From DATFVA01 sp963747755 (GTDB taxonomy: Bacteria; Bacteroidota; Ignavibacteria; Ignavibacteriales; Ignavibacteriaceae), in NCBI GenBank assembly GCA_963747755.1, contig CAVVGK010000002.1, forward strand, positions 124,001 through 188,000: a stretch of DNA of 64,000 nucleotides, read 5' to 3'. Made by a program: the position numbers and the translations under genes. The stretch's first letter is position 1. Each line of letters opens with the position of its first letter. Below are positions 19,693-29,326 of the stretch, in pieces. Below the pieces are notes generated by a model that worked only from the letters and a program-made list of their open reading frames with translations, did not search any database and was not told the DNA's origin.

Positions 19693-22600
19693 ATGAAAAA
19701 ATTATACCTTATCGCATTCAACTTTTTCTTCTTAACTATCTCGCTTATTGGCATGGCACAAACAAATGTGGATAAACTATCGGATGCACTCGACTCGCTG
19801 ACCGCGAACAGCTTCAACTACTGGAGGATCAGTCCCGACCTTGCTACACCCATTGAAGGCGACCCGACATCAGCGGATTTCGACGATTCTGCATGGGGAA
19901 TTCTCAGGGTGGAAGAAAAAAACTACGAGGATTCCTGCTGGCTTAGAAAGGAAATTATCCTTCCTGAAACAATACTGGGGAAACCGGTGGAAGGAAAAAT
20001 AACTTTTCTTGTTTCCGTGGACGACTACGGTTACTTTTACGTGAACGGTGAGAACAAAGGATACTTTCCATGGGACGGTGAGTTCACACTGACCGAAAAC
20101 GCGGAACCCGGGGATAAGTTTCTGATTGCGATCAAGGCTATCAATACAGGCGGACCACTGCGTCTTATCAGAGCAAGGATTAATATGGCTGGAACGAGAG
20201 ATCTGCGGCAATCGATACTGGGTTTCTCCTTAAGCATGAAGGTGGGCCAGAAACTGCTTAGCTTTGATACTTACCAGACCAACGCACGGGTGAAAACTGA
20301 TCCCGGTGTTGATAAATCGAAACAGGACAGAGTAGAAAAAGAACGGCTTAACGAGCTGCTTCAAAAACTGGCGGCTGTGGTTGATATAGATGCACTTGGA
20401 AACGGAGACATTCAGAAGTTCAAAGTCTCGATGGATAAGGTTCGTGCACAGCTTCAGCCTGTGAAGGAATTCGCCAAAAAGTTCACACTCTTTTTCGATT
20501 CGAATGCTCACATAGATGCAGCCTGGCTGTGGAGAGAGAAAGAAACTATTGCTGTATGTAAAAATACCTTCAGTTCTGTTTTCCATATGATGGATGAGAA
20601 ACCGGATTTTACCTATACGCAGAGTGCAGCGCAGTATTATAAGTGGATGGAGGATTATTATCCTGAAGTATTCAGCGGTATAAAACAAAAAATAGCTGCA
20701 GGGAGATGGGAGGCAATAGGCGGTATGTGGATTGAGCCCGACTGCAATCTTATCGACGGTCCCTCCTGGATGAGGCAGATCCTTTATGCTAAAAGGTATT
20801 TTAAGAAAGAACTCGGAGCCGATATACATATTGGGTGGAATCCCGACTCATTCGGGTATAATTGGAATATGCCGATGTTTTACCAGAATGCAGGTATTGA
20901 TGCTTTTGTTACGCAGAAAATAGGATGGAACGATACTAATGTTTTCCCCTACCGGGTTTTCTGGTGGGAATCGCCCGATGGTTCGAAGATCCTTTCGTAT
21001 TTTCCTTTCGATTACGTGAATACAATTACCCAGGCATACGGACTGGTTGACTGGCTGAGACAGTTTGAAGCAAACACGGGGTTTACAAATATGCTGGTAC
21101 TTTTCGGAGTTGGCGATCACGGCGGAGGACCTTCAATTGAAATGATTGACAGGATACAGCATCTTAGAACGCTTGACATATATCCCAATGTTATCTACGG
21201 AACTACGAAGGAATACCTTGACTGGCTGAAGAATCAGGATCTTTCAAAAGTGCCTGTTTGGGATGACGAACTTTATCTTGAGTATCACCGCGGTACCTAT
21301 ACAACCCAGGCAGATATGAAAAAGTATAACCGCCTGAGTGAAATAAAGCTGACCAACGCTGAAAAATTGTCTTCGCTTTCGAATCTTTTATTTAATGGTA
21401 AATACAGAAGCAGTGATCTTGAAGACGCTTGGCAGGGAGTAATGCTTAACCAGTTTCATGATCTGCTTCCCGGCTCAGGTATCCGCGAAATTTATATTGA
21501 TGCTATGGAGACTTATAAGCATTCTCTGGATATAGCGGATTTTAACTCAAACGCAGCATTAAAAACTATTACCGACAATATTAATACCTCTTTTGTTAAA
21601 GGCGGGAAACCCTTTGTAGTATTTAACCCACTTTCCTGGGAGCGTAAGGATATTGTTCAGTTTGAACTGCCTGAAGGAGATCTGACCTCTTATGCTGTAT
21701 ATAATAGAGACGGGAGAGAAATACCCTCCCAATTAATTAATGAAAATACATATAAGAATAAAATTATCTTTGTAGCGGATGGAGTACCCTCATACGGTTA
21801 TAAACTATATTACCTTAAAGCGAAGGCTGATCCCGATTTATCTGGAAATAAACTTTCAACCAAAAATATGATTGAGAATGAATTCTATAAGATTACAATC
21901 GATCCTGACAACGGCTGGATAAAGAGCATCTATGACAAGAAAAACGGAAGAGAAGTTCTGGCTGGTGGAGGCAACAGGCTGCAATTGCTGGAAGACAAAC
22001 CGACAGCCTGGGATGCATGGAACATCGGCTGGACTGGTGTTGAATATCCTATGACTTTGAGGAAGATTGAACTCAAAGAAGATGGTCCTGTAAGAACAGT
22101 GATAAGCGTTTTTCATGATTATCTGAAGCCGGGAGCGGTGAAAGATTTCCCTACACCAAACTTCCCCTCATCATTTTTTCGGCAGGATATAATTTTATAT
22201 AAGGGAATAGATAGGATTGATTTCCTTACAGATGTTGACTGGTGGGAGGAGAAGACTATGCTTAAAGTAGAGTTTCCGTTAGCAGTTCAGGACACCGAAG
22301 CGACTTATGAAATACCTTATGGTTATATAAAGCGTTCAACACAAAGAAACACACCCTGGAACAAGGCAAGGTTTGAAGTATCGGCCATCCGTTGGGCTGA
22401 TGTATCAAATAGTGGTTATGGCGTTAGTCTGCTTAACAATTCCAAGTATGGCTACGATGTGAAGGATAATGTAATGAGGTTATCGCTGCTTCGCTCACCC
22501 AACTGGCCGGATCCGACAGCAGACAGGGGAGATCATCAGATAGAATATTCACTTTATCCGCATCCGGGAACCTGGAGGGATGGAAATACAGTGAACAAAG

Positions 22601-22932
22601 GCTACGATTTCAATTACAGGTTGATTCCATTTATGACAGATGTCCATAAAGGCTCACTGCCTGCTGAACTTTCCTTTGTAAAGATGAATGCACCCAACTT
22701 GATTCTTACAACCTTTAAAAAGGCCGAAGATGAGGACGCCTACATATTCCAGTGGTATGAATGTGAAGGGAAGGACACCGAAGCAGAAATTAAATTTCCC
22801 GAAATTCCGGTGAAGGTAGTTAAGTCGGACTTTATGGAAGGAACCGGAGTAAAACTAAAGAACGATGGGAAGAAATTAAAAGTAATAACGCAGGCAAACT
22901 CCGTTACGACGATAAAAGTTTACTTCAAGTGA
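19693..22932 (+). CDS. Secreted alpha-mannosidase, glycoside hydrolase family 38
   Basis: The 1079-residue protein has a signal peptide (KKLYLIAFNFFFLTISLIGM, cut near AQT). After it comes a beta-sandwich of about 150 residues resembling a galactose-binding fold (FLVSVDDYGYFYVNGENKGY). The GH38 catalytic domain then shows SNAHIDAAWLW near residues 269-279 and WNPDSFGYNWNMPM with the nucleophile Asp385; these supply zinc ligands and the catalytic base chain. GVGDHGGGPS lies near residue 474, and the C-terminal part carries the usual beta-domains. It hydrolyses alpha-mannosides outside the cytoplasm. The N-terminal added domain makes it longer than typical cytosolic bacterial GH38 enzymes of roughly 870 residues. 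The sugar importer just upstream and on the same strand could take up the products. Confidence 0.9.
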   Translation: MKKLYLIAFNFFFLTISLIGMAQTNVDKLSDALDSLTANSFNYWRISPDLATPIEGDPTSADFDDSAWGILRVEEKNYEDSCWLRKEIILPETILGKPVEGKITFLVSVDDYGYFYVNGENKGYFPWDGEFTLTENAEPGDKFLIAIKAINTGGPLRLIRARINMAGTRDLRQSILGFSLSMKVGQKLLSFDTYQTNARVKTDPGVDKSKQDRVEKERLNELLQKLAAVVDIDALGNGDIQKFKVSMDKVRAQLQPVKEFAKKFTLFFDSNAHIDAAWLWREKETIAVCKNTFSSVFHMMDEKPDFTYTQSAAQYYKWMEDYYPEVFSGIKQKIAAGRWEAIGGMWIEPDCNLIDGPSWMRQILYAKRYFKKELGADIHIGWNPDSFGYNWNMPMFYQNAGIDAFVTQKIGWNDTNVFPYRVFWWESPDGSKILSYFPFDYVNTITQAYGLVDWLRQFEANTGFTNMLVLFGVGDHGGGPSIEMIDRIQHLRTLDIYPNVIYGTTKEYLDWLKNQDLSKVPVWDDELYLEYHRGTYTTQADMKKYNRLSEIKLTNAEKLSSLSNLLFNGKYRSSDLEDAWQGVMLNQFHDLLPGSGIREIYIDAMETYKHSLDIADFNSNAALKTITDNINTSFVKGGKPFVVFNPLSWERKDIVQFELPEGDLTSYAVYNRDGREIPSQLINENTYKNKIIFVADGVPSYGYKLYYLKAKADPDLSGNKLSTKNMIENEFYKITIDPDNGWIKSIYDKKNGREVLAGGGNRLQLLEDKPTAWDAWNIGWTGVEYPMTLRKIELKEDGPVRTVISVFHDYLKPGAVKDFPTPNFPSSFFRQDIILYKGIDRIDFLTDVDWWEEKTMLKVEFPLAVQDTEATYEIPYGYIKRSTQRNTPWNKARFEVSAIRWADVSNSGYGVSLLNNSKYGYDVKDNVMRLSLLRSPNWPDPTADRGDHQIEYSLYPHPGTWRDGNTVNKGYDFNYRLIPFMTDVHKGSLPAELSFVKMNAPNLILTTFKKAEDEDAYIFQWYECEGKDTEAEIKFPEIPVKVVKSDFMEGTGVKLKNDGKKLKVITQANSVTTIKVYFK

Positions 22933-23196
22933 TGTAAAAGGCAGGGTTAACATCATACGAAGATCATTCTTATGATTCCTGGAGTTTTTAGAGATATTGT
23001 TAAATTTAGTCAAGGTCGCTTCTAAAAAAATTCCATTGCAGGTAAACGGCGGGGAAGGATATCTAACAATTTTAGAATAGATTTACCGCTTATAATCCAT
23101 AATAACCATCCATACAAACGTCACAGAGTCTGCGTAACAATTCCTTTTCTTTACAGTCTAAAAGAGCAAAAGGAATTAAATAAAGAGTGGAAGGTT

Positions 23197-25377
23197 ATGA
23201 AAAAATTACTGCTTCTTACATTGTTTTCAACCTTAATTTTTGCTGCTTCAAGCAAAAATCAGAATAAAGTTATGCTGCTGCAGGAGATGGATACCGGGAT
23301 AAAAATCGACGGTGTAATAGATGCCGAATGGAGTAAAGTAGATTCCGTAAGCGACTTCTTTCAGCTCCAGCCGTATTTTGGGCAGCAGCCTTCGCGCAGA
23401 ACCATTGCCAAAGTTTTAACAACAAAGGATGCGCTGTACTGCCTGATGGTCTGCTACGACAACAGGAATGATATCCAGGCAAGCACCGGTTCAATAGATA
23501 ACTTTGATGGTGATGTTGTTTCCATTATGCTCGACTCATTTAATGATGAAAAGACAGCTTATAAGTTTGCCGTGTCTGCTTCGGGTGTACAGGCTGACTG
23601 TCGTCTGCTGGATGATGCCCGCAACAGGGACTACAGCTGGGACGGTATCTGGTTTGCTGATTCAAAAGTCTACGACTGGGGTTATGTTGTCGAAATGAAA
23701 ATTCCCTATAAGTCATTTCAATATGATGCTAAAGCGAACTCGTGGGGACTAGATTTCGACAGATGGATACCTAAACAGGCAGAGGATTTATACTGGTGCA
23801 GCTATGAGCAGAATGAGGGTCAGAGGATTTCGAAATTCGGAAAGCTGGTATTTGAAAACTTCAGACCATCAGTAAAGGGAATAAACCTTGAAGCCTACCC
23901 CGTGGGAATCTCCAAAGCAAAGCTTACGGAGAATAACAAATATGACGTAGAAGGTAAGATCGGACTTGATCTGCTTTATAATCCTTCTCCGCAATTAAAA
24001 TTTCAGCTTACTGCTAATCCCGACTTCGCTCAGATAGAAGCGGATCCTTATTCATTTAATATATCAAGATATGAATCTTATTTCTCTGAGAGAAGACCCT
24101 TTTTTACTGAAGGCAATGAGATTTTTATGGCTTCAGGAAGACAATCGAACACGGGATTCTACAGGCCGCTTGAATTATTCTACTCAAGGAGGATAGGCAA
24201 AAAACTTCCCGATGGTTCCGAGGTTCCATTATATACAGGTGCGAAAGCTTTCGGGAGGATAAATGATTGGGAGTATGGCGGCTTTGTTGCAATGACGGGT
24301 GAAAAAAACTACACCGATGACGGCGAACATCTGACCGAAGACCAGGCATATTTTGGGTCAGTGAGATTAAAGAAACAGCTATTCGGCAACTCGCAGGCAG
24401 GAATACTGTTCGTGGGTAAACAGACGCGGGACAGTACTTACGGAGTTATTGACATTGACGGTGCGTTCAGAGAGTCGCAATGGCAGTTATCATATCAGAT
24501 TGCAAGATCGATAAAAAACACTGAAGGAGACTTTGCTTTCTCGACGGGCTTAACCAGTATGACGGACAACTGGCTGACATTTGCACGAAGCAGGTACATA
24601 GGTGATAAATTTGATATAAGTGAAGTAGGTTATGTGCCATGGACAGGTACCGGAGAGTTTACTGCCATCACCGGTCCTATTTTTAATTTTGAAACAGGCT
24701 ATATACGGCAGATGCTGATCTATGCAGGACCTTTTCTTAACTATGAAAAAATTGACAACTTTACTGATTACCAGGCTCTTCTTGGTTTTAATATGCAGTT
24801 GAGAGACAACTGGGGATATGAAATAAATGCCCAGTATGGAAAAGCAAAGGATGAGGGGTTGGAGTACACAACCTATTCATTTACGCTCAGTTCGTGGTAC
24901 AGTATAAATCCTAAATGGAATGGAAATTTATACGGAGGATATGAAAAGACTTATAATTTCTCACGTGAGTATCTTGCGCCTTATTCGTGGGCCGGTATAT
25001 CCTTCAATTGGAAAGCGGCAGATATCCTTGATCTTGGTACTTCGTACGATATGTATGTTGAAGGGAATCCTGAAGGACACGTAGAAGATATAACTTATAA
25101 CGCACGCCCTTATTTCTCACTTACCCCAATCAATAATTTAAATTTAAGGGTATATGTGGATAACGTATTTATTAAATCTGTCGACAGGCTTGATCAGGTT
25201 ATTGCGGGATTCCTTTTCTCATACAACTTTTCTCCGAAATCATGGATCTACCTTGCATTGAATGAGGTAAGAGACCGGAGCGATCAATTTGATCAATCCG
25301 GAAACCCGGTTCCTCACAGGATGCATACTGTGGAAAGAGCAGGGGTTTTTAAGATTAAATACCTGTATTATTTCTAA
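23197..25377 (+). CDS. DUF5916 outer-membrane protein with CBM9-like domain
   Basis: The 726-residue protein has a signal peptide (MKKLLLLTLFSTLIFAASS). Residues of about 30-215 resemble the family 9 carbohydrate-binding/DOMON-like sandwich (GIKIDGVIDAEWSKVDSVSD, YVVEMKIPYKSF, SWGLDFDRWIP). The rest matches DUF5916, with FQLTANPDFAQIEADPYSFN and ISRYESYFSERRPFFTEGNE. It ends in a series of amphipathic strands and terminal aromatic residues (FKIKYLYYF), as in outer-membrane barrels. The function is unknown. The carbohydrate-binding-like domain and the position after the secreted mannosidase suggest glycan handling at the cell surface, but the same family occurs in many other contexts. Confidence 0.85.
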   Translation: MKKLLLLTLFSTLIFAASSKNQNKVMLLQEMDTGIKIDGVIDAEWSKVDSVSDFFQLQPYFGQQPSRRTIAKVLTTKDALYCLMVCYDNRNDIQASTGSIDNFDGDVVSIMLDSFNDEKTAYKFAVSASGVQADCRLLDDARNRDYSWDGIWFADSKVYDWGYVVEMKIPYKSFQYDAKANSWGLDFDRWIPKQAEDLYWCSYEQNEGQRISKFGKLVFENFRPSVKGINLEAYPVGISKAKLTENNKYDVEGKIGLDLLYNPSPQLKFQLTANPDFAQIEADPYSFNISRYESYFSERRPFFTEGNEIFMASGRQSNTGFYRPLELFYSRRIGKKLPDGSEVPLYTGAKAFGRINDWEYGGFVAMTGEKNYTDDGEHLTEDQAYFGSVRLKKQLFGNSQAGILFVGKQTRDSTYGVIDIDGAFRESQWQLSYQIARSIKNTEGDFAFSTGLTSMTDNWLTFARSRYIGDKFDISEVGYVPWTGTGEFTAITGPIFNFETGYIRQMLIYAGPFLNYEKIDNFTDYQALLGFNMQLRDNWGYEINAQYGKAKDEGLEYTTYSFTLSSWYSINPKWNGNLYGGYEKTYNFSREYLAPYSWAGISFNWKAADILDLGTSYDMYVEGNPEGHVEDITYNARPYFSLTPINNLNLRVYVDNVFIKSVDRLDQVIAGFLFSYNFSPKSWIYLALNEVRDRSDQFDQSGNPVPHRMHTVERAGVFKIKYLYYF

Positions 25378-25412
25378 GAGGTATTTTTATCTGATTCTTC
25401 AAGAAATTAAGT

Positions 25413-25535
25413 AAGAGGCTGTCTCAAATATCAGGGTAATATCATTTCGCTGGTAATTTGACGAAGAAAACTATCTCGAACTCTAAGGTTTCTTCCTCCA
25501 GTCGACGTGACAATGAGGTTTTTGAGACAGCTCTT
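25413..25535. repeat. Inverted-repeat intergenic element (MITE-like or bidirectional terminator)
   Basis: AAGAGGCTGTCTCAAA (25413-25428) and TTTGAGACAGCTCTT (25521-25535) are inverted copies differing by one inserted G. They enclose about 90 bases without an open frame. The element fills the gap between two convergent genes. It could be a small non-autonomous mobile element or a long hairpin terminating both genes. No target-site duplication is obvious by eye. Confidence 0.65.
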
Positions 25536-25556
25536 TTAATACTGTTGATAAAGGAT

Positions 25557-26630
25557 TTATTTCACATAAATTCCTGCTGAAAGAAAGCCGCACCAGTGTT
25601 CAAGAGAGAATGGCGCAGTCGTTCCCATATGCGTACCGTAGACAGGAAGCGGTTTCTCCGTCCAGGTATCAGAATACTTTAGGAGTTTTCCGTTAAGACC
25701 TTTGAGATTTAGCCTTTCTGCTATATGATAAATAGAAAGTAGTCCGAAAGGGACAGAAAACTTTCCACACCAAAGAGGTACCGGCGTTTTAATTTCGGGA
25801 CTTCCCCAAAGCTCATTTTTCAAACCGTCAATATCGGCATGGCTGAGATTGGCATTGATATAAGTATCAGCAATTCTCCTGTCATTCTCCGTTGCATCTT
25901 GATGCGCCTTTTTATCTTTCCCAAATGGTGAGTTATCAAAATCATCCCCATAATGATCGGCATCGGTTGAGATCAGAAAGAAAATATCTTTACCGGGCTT
26001 CAGGTTATTCGAGGTGATATATTCCTGAATTATAGCTGCAAGATCATTAGAAACGGAATCCATTCTTTCGAAGGGCATCTGTGTAACCATAATAGGAGTA
26101 ATCTTCACATCCTTGTTGTAGTACTGCAGAAACGGGACAAGCGCCTCAATTGAATGCTCTATATTCTGGGCCTTATCACTAACCATATAATAGTTCTTAT
26201 CCAGCTTCGATTTAATCATTTCCCTGAGAGGGGATATCGCTACATTTTTATATGGACCCTTCCAGAACTTATAATCATCAAGGATAAGGACATTCTGAGG
26301 ATCGTTCATAGCTTTTCGGACGGTACCATGGGTAACTCCAAATATCACCACTTCTTTAGCTTTGATGAGAGGATAGAGGGGATAATATACTCTGCCGGCA
26401 TATAAAAAATCATCGTGGGGAGAGATTCCGCCTATTAAAAGTCCGTTATTTAATGTGCTTACTTCAGAATTTTCCGAAAGATAGCTCATCAGAGTATCCA
26501 TCTCGGAAGCGCGCCAGCAGAAACCGACATTGTCCCTTACTGGTCTTACGTTATTTTCCTGTGCTGATACCATGGTATTAAATAAAAATATTATTGTGAG
26601 AAATGTTAGTTGAATTAAAAGGTTCTTCAT
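25557..26630 (-). CDS. Secreted MEMO-like protein (AmmeMemoRadiSam system protein B family)
   Basis: The 357-residue protein begins with a signal peptide (LLIQLTFLTIIFLFNTMVSA) and then carries a MEMO1-type domain related to class III extradiol dioxygenases. Family features are GGISPHDDFLYAGRVYYPLY, VVIFGVTHGT, the EHSIEALVPFLQYYN segment and FFLISTDADHYGDDF. Canonical members act in the cytoplasm beside an AMMECR1 protein and a radical SAM enzyme. This one is exported and neither partner is in the window. The active-site His of VPHAGY-type motifs appears here as SPHDDF. The role is unknown. Confidence 0.85.
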   Translation of the reverse strand: MKNLLIQLTFLTIIFLFNTMVSAQENNVRPVRDNVGFCWRASEMDTLMSYLSENSEVSTLNNGLLIGGISPHDDFLYAGRVYYPLYPLIKAKEVVIFGVTHGTVRKAMNDPQNVLILDDYKFWKGPYKNVAISPLREMIKSKLDKNYYMVSDKAQNIEHSIEALVPFLQYYNKDVKITPIMVTQMPFERMDSVSNDLAAIIQEYITSNNLKPGKDIFFLISTDADHYGDDFDNSPFGKDKKAHQDATENDRRIADTYINANLSHADIDGLKNELWGSPEIKTPVPLWCGKFSVPFGLLSIYHIAERLNLKGLNGKLLKYSDTWTEKPLPVYGTHMGTTAPFSLEHWCGFLSAGIYVK

Positions 26631-26693
26631 TTTTAACCTGCGGGATAATTAAACAATGAGGCATTCATTAAGCAAAAATTTCTTAATTTTCTA

Positions 26694-27845
26694 ATGAACA
26701 AAAATATGATAAAATATAAAAGAAAATATCTTCTTTTCTACCTTAAAACGGGGGGAGGGCATTTTGCTCCTGCTTCATCGCTTGCAAATTATTTTAAGCA
26801 TCACCACTCTGCCGAAGTTGAGCCTGTTCTCATCGATGGATTTACCAGGACCAACCGGATAGTAAAGAACCTCATCGAAGAAGGATACCGTAACCTGCAG
26901 TCGAAGGCAAAATGGGCATATGAAGTTTTGTACGCGTTCAATAAAATCTCTTTATTTGCGAGAACTTCATGCTATATTGTTTCAAAGTCGTCGGTTAAAT
27001 TTATTAAGGACAAAATTGCTGAAGAGAAACCCGAAAAAATAATAATACTGCATTTTTTCCTGATAGAACCTGTCTACGAAGCAGTAAAAAGGCTGAAGCT
27101 GAGCCTACCGGTATTTACAATAGTCACTGATCCCTATACGGCACATCCAATGTGGTTCTTAAGAAAAGACCAGAGGTTCATTGTCTTCAGCGAAAAGTTG
27201 AAACAGACGCTATCGCGCAGGATATCTCCTGACCGTCTCAAAGTTTTTCCGTTCATTCTTGAGGAGAAGTTTTCACAGCCGATTCCTGCTTCTGCAATAA
27301 GGAGGCTTAAGGTTGAAATGGGATTTGATCCGGGGAATAAAATTATATTGATACTCGGGGGAGGCGACGGGATTCCGCATGGCAGAACAATTCTGGAACG
27401 AACGATCACCTCAAAACCAGGAGCAGCTATTGCGGTTGTAGCAGGTAAAAACAGATCGCTTTATGCAGCAGCAAAAAAATTAAAAGAAAAGCATCCTAAT
27501 GTGCCTGTAAAGGTCTATGAATTCATAAGCTTCGTATATGAGCTGCTGAATATTTCGGACGTTGTAATCACCAAAGGCGGCGCTTCCACAATAATGGAAA
27601 TACTTATACTGAATAAAATCCCCGTCGTAAATAATTTTATCTGGGAGCAGGAAAAGGGGAATATTGATTTTGTGCAGGAAAACAAACTTGGAATATTTGA
27701 ACGAGATATTTCAGCAATACCTGAAGCCATAGGGAGACTTATAAATGATGATGAATATTACGAAAAGTTTATAAATAACATAAAACGCCTGGGTATGAAA
27801 AACGGCGTTGCAGATGTGGCGGAGTTTCTACTTAAGACGGAATAA
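26694..27845 (+). CDS. GT28-type glycosyltransferase (MGDG/diacylglycerol glucosyltransferase-like)
   Basis: The 383-residue protein resembles monogalactosyldiacylglycerol synthases and the processive diacylglycerol glucosyltransferases. The N-terminal acceptor half starts LLFYLKTGGGHFAPASSLAN. The C-terminal nucleotide-sugar half has IILILGGGDGIPHGRTILER, VYEFISFVYELLNISDVVIT and TKGGASTIMEILILNKIPVV. It would add a sugar to a membrane lipid at the inner face of the cytoplasmic membrane. Donor and acceptor cannot be deduced. The gene is divergent from the MEMO-like gene and converges with a small gene 5 bases away. Confidence 0.8.
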   Translation: MNKNMIKYKRKYLLFYLKTGGGHFAPASSLANYFKHHHSAEVEPVLIDGFTRTNRIVKNLIEEGYRNLQSKAKWAYEVLYAFNKISLFARTSCYIVSKSSVKFIKDKIAEEKPEKIIILHFFLIEPVYEAVKRLKLSLPVFTIVTDPYTAHPMWFLRKDQRFIVFSEKLKQTLSRRISPDRLKVFPFILEEKFSQPIPASAIRRLKVEMGFDPGNKIILILGGGDGIPHGRTILERTITSKPGAAIAVVAGKNRSLYAAAKKLKEKHPNVPVKVYEFISFVYELLNISDVVITKGGASTIMEILILNKIPVVNNFIWEQEKGNIDFVQENKLGIFERDISAIPEAIGRLINDDEYYEKFINNIKRLGMKNGVADVAEFLLKTE

Positions 27846-27850
27846 ATAAC

Positions 27851-28042
27851 TTATTTCGACGCCTGCTGTCTTAATTCTTTCAGGACTTTCTGGATAACTG
27901 TTCTTTTAGCTTTCAGCTTTTCACGGTAGTCCATGCCGTCGGTATCGGTAATCTCCATTCCAAGATCCGAAAGGTAACTATCCAGTGCTTCGGCTAAGAC
28001 TTCCTTTTCTGTATCAGATAATGTTATTGTTATATCAGCCAT
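27851..28042 (-). CDS. Small conserved hypothetical protein
   Basis: The 63-residue protein reads MADITITLSDTEKEVLAEAL and continues with SYLSDLGMEITDTDGMDYRE, then a basic helical end. The acidic first half and helical pattern recall short bacterial proteins of unknown function in which an EKEVL.E.L..YLSDL motif recurs. It probably forms a helical hairpin or dimer. ATG at 28042 is the first start and no better one exists. The neighbouring thioesterase gene lies 200 bases upstream on the same strand. Confidence 0.7.
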   Translation of the reverse strand: MADITITLSDTEKEVLAEALDSYLSDLGMEITDTDGMDYREKLKAKRTVIQKVLKELRQQASK

Positions 28043-28242
28043 TTTCTCCCATCCTATTTTTTAATAAAGAAAATGAGAAATTAAATTTCACCTCAACTAA
28101 TCAAAATGGTGATGGAGTTATACAATTTTGAAAGCTAGATAAATAAAAAATTACTTAGATTCAATCTCAAAAAGACAAAGAATTTTGGATTTGTTTGGAC
28201 ATTTCGTAATGATGTAAACCTGAGTTTATCATTCTTAAATTT

Positions 28243-28980
28243 TTACAGAAATTCTATAACTGCCCGGAAGACAACTTTGGCAGTTGATTTATTAATCCCT
28301 TCTATTATAGAGGAATTTTCATTATCAGCAGCTGACCTATAAATTTCTATCAAATCATTATACTTTGATTCGGCAACAAAATTTACAGTGGTGTTTTTTA
28401 CTATGTGTTTCTCATGTTGATCTTTGTTGAAACTGTCCATCACCATTTCTATGTATTTGATATTATTTACGTGCAGATTCAGATCTATATCGGTGTAGCG
28501 CATCTGTCGGGTAAAAACCAGCTCTCTGCTGCTTAGTTCGGAAATCTTCCCGGGTAAAGAATCCAGAGCGGATTCGTTTTCCTGGTAATTTATCGGTGCC
28601 GGTAGACCAGAGGTATCAATGATTCGTTTCGTTTTGATATTGATCGGCAGCCAGGCTGTTGTTGCTTTAATTATAATTTCATTTTCACGGTTATAGATAA
28701 GATAATCTCTTAAGGAATAGAGTTTATATTTCTTCTTCGGCCAGGTTTTTATCGTGATTACCTCACCAAAGCCCGGAAGTGAAGAAATCTCCACGTTTGT
28801 CCACGATAGTACCCAGGCATAGTTATATTTTATAAGTGAGGTATAGCCGAGGTCCAGTTTGTCAGCATGAGCTGCTGCAGTATCCTGAAGGTATATGAAA
28901 AGCGAATCTAGCCTCAGCCTGTTTTTGAAGTCGGCTTCATGTGCCTGAACAGTTTTGCTGTTTTCAAAGAATTCTAACAT
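28243..28980 (-). CDS. Acyl-ACP thioesterase
   Basis: The 245-residue protein has two tandem hot-dog domains as in the FatA/FatB-like bacterial acyl-[acyl-carrier-protein] thioesterases. The first domain contains LDSLFIYLQDTAAAHADKLD and YAWVLSWTNVEI. The second contains RYTDIDLNLHVNNIKYIEMV, where the N-x-H-x-N-N pattern holds the catalytic Asn and His. It would release free fatty acids from acyl-ACP in the cytoplasm. The length matches the family (about 240-250 residues). It appears to be transcribed alone. Confidence 0.88.
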   Translation of the reverse strand: MLEFFENSKTVQAHEADFKNRLRLDSLFIYLQDTAAAHADKLDLGYTSLIKYNYAWVLSWTNVEISSLPGFGEVITIKTWPKKKYKLYSLRDYLIYNRENEIIIKATTAWLPINIKTKRIIDTSGLPAPINYQENESALDSLPGKISELSSRELVFTRQMRYTDIDLNLHVNNIKYIEMVMDSFNKDQHEKHIVKNTTVNFVAESKYNDLIEIYRSAADNENSSIIEGINKSTAKVVFRAVIEFL

Positions 28981-29326
28981 GAAGTAATTCCTTTCTCAGA
29001 CCGAAAGTCCAGAAAAATCCGGTTCCCCCAAAATAGATTTCTCATACTTAAATACAACCTGTTAAAATTAAATATTTATTGTTAATCGGATGCCGGCTAC
29101 GACTCATCTACAGTTCAACTTCGCTCCAGCTGCGCATTATCAGACCAGAATCAGGCCGATAATACTATGACCCCTTTTATTGATCTTCCTGATGAACTTC
29201 CTGAAAAATATCTGTCATCGGCTGAGATAGACAATTAAAAGCAGAGAATTCAGGAATCTATAGTGTCCAAATTGTGGCAGACAAAAACTAATTAAATGAA
29301 GATCAGGTAACCGGCTGCTTGCCCAA
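28981..29326. other. Intergenic stretch between thioesterase and treS genes
   Basis: I see no gene of convincing length. A 23-codon frame starting with ATG at 29167 (MTPFIDLPDELPEKYLSSAE) is open on the plus strand but has no partner or ribosome binding site. There is no clear terminator for the thioesterase or treS side. Confidence 0.4.

Noticed and set aside
29167..29238. A 23-codon small gene
   Set aside because: No ribosome binding site, no conservation I know of, and the length is within chance for this AT-rich DNA.
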